Below, piece after piece: positions 48,493 to 57,300 of a DNA stretch of 64,000 nucleotides. Numbering within the stretch: position 1 is the first letter of the stretch; every line of letters begins with the position of its first letter. Made by a program: the position numbers and the translations under genes. Source of the DNA: Pycnococcus provasolii (lineage: Eukaryota > Chlorophyta > Pseudoscourfieldiophyceae > Pseudoscourfieldiales); contig CP150556.1 of assembly GCA_049487715.1 (NCBI GenBank), forward strand, positions 784,506 through 848,505, in the 5' to 3' direction. Below the pieces are notes generated by a model. The model did not search any database and was not told the DNA's origin. It saw nothing but the letters and a program-made list of their open reading frames with translations.

Positions 48493-50085
48493 TTACGCTG
48501 GCACGCCAGCAAGCCACATAAGCATTGAACGCACTACAGGAATCGCCACCCAGGTGGACGCGGCAACACCCATCAGACCATACGCGAGAGCGCAAAAGGG
48601 CAAAGCCTCAGGTTCGGCACGCGCCAGCGCCGCTGTTCCAAGCCCATGCGCAGCAGCTGCTACGGAAAGCCCTCTTGTGATCGGATCGTTTTTGAATCCA
48701 GCCAAGTCAAGAATCTTCTGAGCAAGCGCGGCACCGATGAGACCAGTGAGCACAACCGCCGTCGCGCAAATGGGGATGAGTTCAGCGGGCGCGCCGAGCT
48801 GAGTTGCGATTGGCATCGCAAGGGCAACGGTCACACTGCGTGGCGCCACAGCTGTCGTGAGGTCAGGTCCGAGGCCAAGAAGGCGTCCGGCGAGACATGT
48901 TGCGGCCAAGCTTATGATTGCAGATCCTGCGGCGGAGCCTAAGATCTCCATCAAATGTCTTCGGAGAAGCGCACGCTGGCCGTAGATGCGAAACCCGAAG
49001 GATATGACCACAATGCCGAGGAAGCTCATGAGCCAGTCGCCTGCACCCCACGCCGCGCCCGCCGCGCCTTTGGTGAGGTACGCCTTCAGCGTTCCCATGT
49101 ACCCGACACCGTTGAGCATGCCGACAAGCGCAACGCCAGCGTTCGCAACGAGAGACGTTGTGATGACAGGATGCGGCATGTACTTCTTCATCGATGGGTG
49201 CGGATCTGACCCGATGAGCAGGCCAAGCACGGTAAATGCGAGCGTGGCGACCGCGCTTGCATTCGCAGCCAGAGCCGTGCCCTGCGCCGCAAAGCACGCG
49301 ACGATGCCAGAGAGGAATCCGATAGACCCCCATGCCACGGCGTGCTGCTCGGTAAACGGAGCGAGAGGCGGGGCGGGTGTCACGGGCTGTGCCGTGGTAT
49401 TCGCGAGTTTGCGAATGCGAGTCACGAGGAAGGCTGTGACGAGTAAACTGAACGGCATACCAAGCGCGACAATTAAGCTCACCTTCGTGAGCGCAGCTGG
49501 ATTCAGCGACTTGACCGCGATGGGCAAGATGACAAGGCTTGGAACGTAGAAGAGTGGCAGCCATCTTGATATCCAGTTGAGAGCGGGTGAAATAGCTTCC
49601 ATCACCGCGTCCACAGCCTTCTGCTGATTCGCCGCAGAGAGAAGGCAAAGCACACCGATGACAAGAAACATGCCGATGAGTGGACTTGGAAATGTGATTC
49701 CTGCGGAGAGCACCGCTTTCTTGAGCGCGCTGTCAGCAGCGAGCAACGTTCCCAGTCCCGCGAGCAACTTGACGTAGTACATCACGACACCCTCGACGGT
49801 GTACTTCGAGCCCGGAGCGAACGGGTTGAGCGGCACGCGCGTGGTTGCCGACGACGCCGACGCCCGTGCGACGACAGCCTGGCGAGCGGCTGGTGGTGAC
49901 TGCGGTGATGCAGAGGCGACACCAACCACGTGGTGGTTGCTGGTGCTTTCGACGACGCTGCCGTTCTGCATCGTTTTATGTGCCGCCGTCTTTTTCATTC
50001 GCAGCAGGTGCGTGCGCGCGGTTGCGGCTTGTCGTGTGCGCACGACAGGCTTGTTGTTGACAGCGTTCCGTGTCGTCCACGTCAT
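48493..50085 (-). CDS. PLGG1: Plastidal glycolate/glycerate translocator (LrgA-LrgB fusion)
   Basis: 530 residues from ATG 50083-50085. About 95 residues of Arg/Thr/Ala/Ser-rich transit peptide precede a LrgA-like four-TM half (VVMYYVKLLAGLGTLLAAD, SPLIGMFLVIGVLCLLSAAN, WLPLFYVPSLVILPIAVKS, SLIVALGMPFSLLVTAFLV) and a LrgB-like half (ISLAATCLAGRLLGL, TTAVAPRSVTVALAMPIATQLG, NDPITRGLSVAAAAHGLGTAALAR), which carries the family's conserved PxSVTxPIA and HGLGTA loops. PLGG1 exports photorespiratory glycolate from the chloroplast envelope in exchange for glycerate. Order and length fit plants and green algae. Head-to-head with PRPL11 (367 bases). Confidence 0.9.
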   Translation of the reverse strand: MTWTTRNAVNNKPVVRTRQAATARTHLLRMKKTAAHKTMQNGSVVESTSNHHVVGVASASPQSPPAARQAVVARASASSATTRVPLNPFAPGSKYTVEGVVMYYVKLLAGLGTLLAADSALKKAVLSAGITFPSPLIGMFLVIGVLCLLSAANQQKAVDAVMEAISPALNWISRWLPLFYVPSLVILPIAVKSLNPAALTKVSLIVALGMPFSLLVTAFLVTRIRKLANTTAQPVTPAPPLAPFTEQHAVAWGSIGFLSGIVACFAAQGTALAANASAVATLAFTVLGLLIGSDPHPSMKKYMPHPVITTSLVANAGVALVGMLNGVGYMGTLKAYLTKGAAGAAWGAGDWLMSFLGIVVISFGFRIYGQRALLRRHLMEILGSAAGSAIISLAATCLAGRLLGLGPDLTTAVAPRSVTVALAMPIATQLGAPAELIPICATAVVLTGLIGAALAQKILDLAGFKNDPITRGLSVAAAAHGLGTAALARAEPEALPFCALAYGLMGVAASTWVAIPVVRSMLMWLAGVPA

Positions 50086-50452
50086 ACGTGAGGTTGGGCG
50101 TGAAATGATAGAGGTGTCGTAGAAAAGGGGAGGAGTCAGATTTGCATGGCTTGGAAAGATAGAGCATGGGATTGGGGGACGGGCCCGGCTGCCCGGGGAG
50201 AAGGGCAGCCGGGGGCGGGGGGGACGGAGAGGAGGAGGTGGCATAGTCAGGACGCAGGACCCAGGAATGCGCTTTTGGGGACCCGTCGTTGAACCTATGC
50301 GCTTGCCCTTGCCCCCCCTTCTCGCCCCGGGAGAAATGGATAACCCCACCCCTCCGCCACCACAACCACAAAACCGACCCCCCTTCCCTTCCTTCCCCCC
50401 ACAGCACCCCGCCGCCCTACGCCCTAGAGAAAGAAAACGAAAAAAGACAACG
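50086..50452. promoter_or_regulatory. Divergent promoter region, PLGG1 / plastid L11
   Basis: Pyrimidine-rich stretch (CCCCCCTTCTCGCC, CCCCCCTTCCCTTCCTTCC at about 50381-50401) before the L11 ATG, and a G-rich stretch near 50210-50235 (C-rich in the PLGG1 sense). No other gene. Confidence 0.5.
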
Positions 50453-51013
50453 ATGGCCATGACCACAGCGCGAGCAGGCGCAGCACCGTCCAGGGCACAC
50501 AGCAGCCGCTCAACCTTCTTCGCAGGACGCAGCGTCGCACGACCTGGAAGCTCCTTGGAAACGCGGGCGACGCGCTCGCCCACCATGATGGCTGCCAAGG
50601 CTGTGGGCTTTATCAAGCTCGCCATCGAGGCTGGCAAGGCGAACCCCGCGCCACCGGTTGGACCCGCGCTGGGCGCCAAGGGCGTTAACATCATGGCCTT
50701 CTGCAAGGAGTACAACGCAAAGACGCAGGACAAGGCTGGCACCATCATTCCCGTGGAAATCACCGTGTACGAGGACAAGAGCTTCACCTTCATCCTGAAG
50801 ACGCCACCGGCAAGCGTGCTGTTGAAAAAGGCTGCGGGTATTCCAAAGGGCGCGGGGGACAGCTCGAAGGGAAACGTGGGTTCCGTGACGCGCGAGCAGC
50901 TCAAGGAGATTGCGACGATAAAGCTCCCTGACCTGAACGCAAATGACGTCGAGGCTGCGATGAAGATTGTGGCTGGCACAGCCTTTAACATGGGAATCCA
51001 AATCGTGGACTAA
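50453..51013 (+). CDS. PRPL11: Plastid ribosomal protein L11
   Basis: 186 residues. The transit peptide (Ala/Arg/Ser-rich, about 45 residues) is followed by the L11 core: [39 protein letters not shown] (Pro-Pro hinge and N-terminal domain), [33 protein letters not shown], and the 23S-binding C-terminal domain with [18 protein letters not shown] and [18 protein letters not shown] (the family's signature end). It forms the GTPase-associated centre of the 50S plastid ribosome. Confidence 0.95.
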   Translation: MAMTTARAGAAPSRAHSSRSTFFAGRSVARPGSSLETRATRSPTMMAAKAVGFIKLAIEAGKANPAPPVGPALGAKGVNIMAFCKEYNAKTQDKAGTIIPVEITVYEDKSFTFILKTPPASVLLKKAAGIPKGAGDSSKGNVGSVTREQLKEIATIKLPDLNANDVEAAMKIVAGTAFNMGIQIVD

Positions 51014-51232
51014 GTTTCGTCATCATCCACGAATGAATGGATATTGGCGAAGATGGCATAGTAAAGATTCAAAAAGAGAAGAGTAACAAAAAGACCTGTT
51101 CTTCATCACCACGTATTTTGAGAAGACGGGTGCCAGTTTAAAAGAAGTAAAGAGGAACCAAAAAAGAGAGGGAGAGAAAGAGAAAGAGAAAGAAGAAGAG
51201 AACGGTATTGGTGAGGCTCAAACCAGAGCCAC

Positions 51233-53316
51233 TTACCACTCGCAGTCGACGAATTCGAATGGCCCAAGTGAGCCAACAGAGCCTAACTTCATTAATGCTG
51301 GCTCGGAGAAGCATCTCTTCAGAGAATCGCCAGGATGTTCGTACACGTCGACACAACCGTCGTCTCCTTCGACGTTGTCGTCGACGTTGCCGCTGTCGTT
51401 TTGATCATTCTCCTCGTGCCACCAAACGGATTGCGACTGATTTCCGACTTTTGGAGAGCAATTGTTTGGCGCCGTCTTCAGCGCGCTTCGCTGTGGTCCA
51501 TCCGCCGCCATTGCAGCCGAGACAGCCATGGGAGCTCCCATGGCAATGCTGCCGCCGCTGCCGTCCTTGGGATTCGAGGGCATGTCATCGCCATCCTCTT
51601 CGCCAACTGCCAAACCATCCGTGGCATTCTTGGCGTTCACGCCGTTCGGGCCGTGCACCTTCGCGAAGCGGCCCTTGACACGCGGTCTGTTATCTGCGAG
51701 TGTCTTGCGACATGCGTATCTGATTTTCTTGAAGCCCATGGTCACCGCCTGAACACGTACCATGCGCTTCTGCCGGTACCTTGCAAGCTGCGCCGCCCTC
51801 ATGCCGCTCGGAATGCCGGCTGGACCACCAGCTGCCGCGGACATCGGAACGTGAGGTGGAGGGATGACCCTGGACGTGCCACCACCACCACCACCACCTA
51901 GCGGACTTGGCGCGTACGTCGAAATGTGCTGGCTTGCGAGCGTCGCAAATGCATGGCACGACGCGGCGCGAGGCATTGTCGCACGGCGAGCTTTGGATGC
52001 TCCTCCGCTGCGCACGCCACCACCTGTGGCGCTTGAACCAACGAAACGCTTCGCCGCACCTTGAAACTGGCTCTCACCGCTGTCTCCGACAGCTGCTGAG
52101 GGTGGCTGTGTTGTTGCAATCGACAGCGAATGCGTCTCTGGTGGATAGCCAGCGCCGGGGCGTGCGTGCATGTGAAGTGGAAGTACACCGTGAGAGTGAG
52201 GCGGCATCATCGGCGTCGATACGGCGGCGGAGGAGCTGTATGGCATTGGCAATGAGTGCTGCTGCATGACGTGCGGCATTTGTTGTGCCGGTAGCCCCGA
52301 CGACTGCGGAATGTGAGAAAGGTGGTGGTGAGGAGGCGGGTGATGCGGCCCTCCCCACATGGCATGCGGTGGAAGTTGCGAGTGGAAGGAACCTGGGTGC
52401 AGCAAGTCTGGCATGGGCATGGGCAGCGTTGTTGCCAAATCCGAGCCATCAAAGTCCCTAATCATGTTAATGCCGATTGGCTCGTACGAGGAATTCGTCG
52501 TTGCAGTTGTTGCCGTGATTGTAGTAGCAGGTGGCTGCGAAGGCGTGGATGCCGATGCCGACTGCGGCGGTGGCGGTGGTGGCGGCGGTGGTGGCGGCGG
52601 TGGCGGGGCTGCTTTGGTGCGAGCGTTGGGAGGTGGAGACGACGGCGACGACGGCGAGCCATGTCGCATCGTCGAAGGAATAATGGAAGGATGTTGTTGT
52701 TGTTGTTGTTGTTGTTGTTGGTGGTGCTGCTGCTGGTGGTGGTGTTGCTGCGCCGCCGTCGTCGTTGGCTGGACATACGCTCCACCGCCTCCCATATTCG
52801 AGAGCGGAGGTGGATACATCGTGGGTGGCGAACCACCACCCGCATCTGTCCAGTGCTGCACCGTTCCGTCAGACCCTCCCGAGCCATTGCCACTGTTGCT
52901 CGGACTTCGTTCACGGTGCTTCTCCAGGCTTTGACGTTCAATGGTCGCCTCCGCAATATCTGGCACGTCGAGGTAGTCGTCCGTACTACTCGCTGGGCTC
53001 GCAGCGGCGTGAAAGCGCCTTCGCCATTCCTCCGCTGGAAGGGAAGCTGCGTGTTGTGGGCTTGTCACCATAGTAGAAATGCCGATGCGTTTGTGTCGCG
53101 CTGCGAGGCGATTCACCGCGTGCACCTGAATGTCACACTGCGTGCATAAAAAAGCATCTAATAGGAAAAGTGCGTTTTTTTTGTTTTTTTTTTTGGTTTT
53201 GGGGTGAGAAGGTGGGAGCAACAAATAAATATGCTGACGATGCAACAAAAAAACGTACCATCCGCTTGGCAGAAGAAGGCTGCCGCGTTGTTTCCGCACT
53301 GGTCGCAGCGGAACAT
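51233..53316 (-). CDS. COL: CONSTANS-like transcriptional regulator (one B-box plus CCT)
   Basis: Exons 53259-53316 and 51233-53157 (intron 101 bases) give 660 residues. The intron splits the B-box: MFRCDQCGNNAAAFFCQAD in exon 1 and AFLCTQCDIQVHAVNRLAA, RHKR in exon 2 supply the Cys/His/Asp ligands. The middle is low complexity: poly-Gln/His, a 14-residue Pro run, Met/Pro/His-rich. The CCT motif (about 475-520) reads RAAQLARYRQKRMVRVQAV then KKIRYACRKTLADNRPRVKG, RFAKVH; it carries a 7-residue insertion (VRVQAVTMG) where plants have NRKFD. CCT domains bind NF-YB/YC and DNA; the family links light and clock to gene expression. The stop is inside TGGTAAGTGG, so a further exon is possible. An upstream telomere-like motif lies at 53671. 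Confidence 0.88.
53158..53258 (-). other. Intron within the B-box of the COL gene
   Basis: GATG|GTACGTTTT donor and CCTATTAG|AT acceptor, preceded by an A-rich stretch on the sense strand. Without splicing the B-box is lost. Confidence 0.88.
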
Positions 53317-54342
53317 GACTCAGACGATGTTTTTGCAGATGATGCTGCGCCTTTGGTACCTTGACGTACTTGTCCGGTTTGTTATCAGCCTGTGGATATC
53401 CGCTCGTGTAAGTTGCTCCAATGTAGTCCGCCCGCGGCTTTTCTTTCTAGTGTGCGCAGTCTCTGCTTTTTGGAAAGAAGCTTTTTTTTATTGGCGCTGC
53501 TTGTCTAGTTGCGCGCGTTTGGTGTCTTTGTATGTTGAGCCGCAGAAGCGCGCGTGGTTCGTGTTGCGCGTGCGACAGCGAGCGTTGTGTGCGAGTGCGA
53601 GTGCGAGTAGTGCGTTGTCTGCCACGTCGTCGACTACAAGAAAAAGGGCGTATAGGACGGGGCACACCGTGTTAGGGTTAGGTGAGGAAGGGAAGGGAAG
53701 CGGGTCAGCGTGGGCAGGGCATAAGATTTGCCCCTCTGAGTTGGCGATTTACGAGGCAGAGAAAGCCTCGAAGAAGATTCAGCGTCGTTTCCGATTTGAG
53801 TTTCTGCACGGGCACAGATTGATGGGGATCTGCATTTCCCGAGTGGATAAACGGAGGCAAAACCTGGCAGGCATTTTTTTGGCCCGTAATAAATTGTAAT
53901 AACCACATTGTTCTTCCCCTTGCAGAGGGCACTTCCCTCGCCTTTTACGTACCAGCGGCGTGTCGTCACGGTCGCCACTCTCACTGGTTAGTGAAAGTGG
54001 CGTGTGAACACTGACTGACTGAATGCACGTCACCACTACCCGGGTACGTTCGTCTCCAAGCTCCAAGCTAAGAGTTTAACAGGTCTCAGGCATCAGGAGG
54101 TGGGCTCAGGCCGAAGCAGAACAGCGCGCCTATGGACTATTGTAGAATGTAGACGCGATACAGTAAAGTTTATGGTGGGCCGAACACGTTAAGGTATTCG
54201 AAGACGTGGTTGAAAAGGGAACGCCCCCTCGACCAACGACTACCTATTAGCGGCTCCTACCGTCCTGCGTGTCTCTTTTCGCCCGTCGTAAAAGGCCCCC
54301 CTCCTCCCTGCAAGCCAGTCGTGGGCGCTGCTGTGCCACGAA
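53317..54342. other. 1-kb divergent intergenic region, COL / Cache receptor
   Basis: Contains GTTAGGGTTAGG at 53671-53682 and an inverted repeat near 53980-54003 (CACTCTCACTGG / CTAGTGAAAGTG-like, imperfect). A plus-strand open frame through 53204-53899 overlaps the COL exon antisense and looks non-coding. Confidence 0.4.
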
Positions 54343-57300
54343 ATGGCTGCCGCCGTTATGCCGCCGCGGCATGGGCGGCACAACCACGAATGCACACGCA
54401 CAGTCCCCCTCCCCCTCCTTCTCCCCCTTCTTCTCCTCCTCCTTCTCACCTACGCACCTTGCGCTTTATCGTTTTCACATCTCACGTTTGGCGTAAACGT
54501 GGCGCAACCGTCGACGCCTTGCTCGGGCACGACGACAAACTTGTGCAGTTGGCAGACAGCTGCTTGGGAGACGCTCCGCATGGAAACGTCGCTGCTAGAA
54601 GAGCCCGCCTTGCCGTGGCTTTTGCCGAACCAGACAACTTCTTCTTTCGCCACGGCCAGCCTCCCCGCTGCGCAATGCCCGTCCGGCGCATCGGAGTGTT
54701 TCGGCGACGTGTTTACAGCATACGTATGCACTCCAGACGGATTGGCTTGCACGAGCAGTTGGGAGGAGTCGGCGCCGTTAGTCGAGGTATCAGCTGCAGG
54801 AGAGAGCTCGTTCAGAAACATCACCGACAACTTTGCCAACGTGCTCGCATACGCTGGCAGAAGAGCGACAGCGAGCAGTCACTCCACGTGGGCTCGCTTC
54901 TCGTTACGGTCGTGCGCGTCGGTGGCGAACAAGCGCTTCTTCTTAGACGACAAGCTTGCTACCCGTGATCTTGGCGCATGCCATGAGAGAGACGGGCTGG
55001 GGCAATACCAGTTCGTGCCGGAGGTCTTGCTCACATCGTATTTTAACGTACGCTTCCTCCCTCCCGAGCTTGCGGGCAGTATCACGAAGAAAGGGCCCTT
55101 CCCTGCAGATAAGGGTCTGCTTGTTATCAGCTCGTTCGTCGATGGGGAGCAGAGCCCGGCTTTGCCGTGCTCGTCGGAATTTGTCAGCACGTGCTCAGTG
55201 GAGAACACAAACCTTCTCATCGGGCTCGTTCGAAGGGAAATGCAGAAGTGCCGTGACATGGTTGTGGCAGGTGTTTATGATTCACAGCACGTGTTGCACA
55301 ATGGAACGTCGAACGATGGCGTTAGCAATGCCTTGGACTGCATGCAACTGCTATTCCAGGAAATCACGTACGGAAACAAGTATCACTTTGGGAAAGGCCA
55401 GCCCGGTGTTTACTACAGCTATGTATTGGACGCGAACACCCGCAAGTTTGTCGCGCACGGCGTGAATGATGCACTCAGAGGACAAATCATTGACACGGCT
55501 GCTCCAGCCGCAGCGGGATTACTTGACGATGGCATCAGATATGGTGAATTTGGCGGGACCTCGTGGTACCCGTGGCTAACGTCGAGATGTCAGTTGTTGA
55601 GTTTGGTTGAAGACGATCCGTCTTGCAGATTTCTGAAAATTGCCGAGGTGTTCAGTTTCAACCTCACGCAAGAGATTAGCTTCGTCTCCGGAGTTGGCTT
55701 CAACTTCAGGAAGGAAGAAACCATGCTCATCGACAGCTATCGTCCATCGTCGACGTCGACACGGGAGGATGAAGTGAAGGAGATTTGTGACGCAAATTAT
55801 GCGGTTCCGTGCGCACCCATCGAAAGTCAGAACACCGTGACGTACACCATAACTGCTTTCCAAATCTATCCCATAGCCGAGGTTTTAGCGGACATCACGG
55901 ATCCAAACAGTACGGTATACGAAGTTTCCAACTTCTACGTATTTGCCATAGATGCTGAAGATGGAACCTTTGTTGGGCATGGCGCAAATCCATCTCTCGT
56001 CGAAAACAAGGTTCAGATTGACAAACTCGCGGATGCAGTTGGACTTTCCAAGGAGCAGCTTGACGGTTCCGTTTTACTGCAAGATCTTCGCAATACCGCG
56101 AGTTATGATGGTGGCGGGTTCGTGGCGTACAACTGGACAGGACAAAATGGCAAAGTTGATAAAAAGATCACATTTGCTAGAATGTACCACGACGACGTAT
56201 CTGGCAGGAACATCATCGTTGGTTCTGGATATTTATACAACATGCTACCCGATAAGCAGCACGAAAGTGGTTGGCAGTGCGATGATAATTTGATCCAGCC
56301 GTGCTCGCGTCGACGCAAAATTTCAGCTGTTGGTATGCTACAGACTAGATTGCTCCTGGCAAACTTAAAGGGACCTGATGAGATCAACGCGGAAATAGAG
56401 TTGACGATTAGGATGGCGCGAATCAATGTTCCGCATGGAAATCGAACATATGCATCGGCGGCATCTCTTTTTTTGGCCAACGGAACGCTTGTAGTGAGCT
56501 CCGAAACGCGGTACACAAATCCAAATGAGCTGTGGCAAGACGCGTACGCGGGCATGACGTTCAGCGAAATCATGCTGGCGGAGGAACATGGAGTCGATAG
56601 CAACGAGCTTTTTGCTCAGATCGTACTCAAGTCAAGCAATGGTGGTGGTTGGATTAAGGAAAATGAATTCGATATCGGGCTCGATGATGTTCCACGCATC
56701 TGGCTCGTTTCCTCTCCAGTGTGCTCCAAAGCGTTTGGATCGGGCGCCATGGCGTGTGCCTACATTGTTGCGCAGCAGCTCGAGAAAGGATGCGAAGAGG
56801 GCTCGGAGCTGACGAACGGTGTTTGCGTGCCTTGCGAACCGGGCTCGTATCTGTCCAAGCGGCTTGGAAAATGCACACCGTGTCCGATTGGATCATTTTC
56901 CAATCGCCCCGGGAGGGCAGATTGCACATCGTGTCGTGAACTGCCTGATGCCCAATATCGGTACATGGATGTGCCAAATTCGATCGAATGCAAGCAATGC
57001 CCAGAGGGCACGCACCGCAAGATCACATCTCCAGGTGAAAATATCAGCGAGTGCGTTTGCCTTTCCGGGTACTATCAAAATGAGCTGAAGGCGCACGGTG
57101 TAGAGTGTGTGCCATGCCCGGACGGAGCTGTGTGCCATGGAGCGAATGCAGATTTGACCTTGAACGAGGCGCCGTACCCACAGCCTGGATTTTATGGCAT
57201 GGAAGGCTACACATCACGATACAAGGAGTGTGAGAACGGGAAGAGCCAGTGCAAAGGTGGGAGGCAGCACGAATGCGCGGATGGGTACGAGGGAATCATG

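Noticed and set aside
50086-50991. Upstream extension of PLGG1 antisense to the L11 gene
   Set aside because: It is the complement of the PRPL11 coding region; the ATG at 50085 starts a normal transit peptide.
53204-53899. 231-codon plus-strand frame
   Set aside because: Overlaps COL exon 1 and intron antisense; composition is non-coding.
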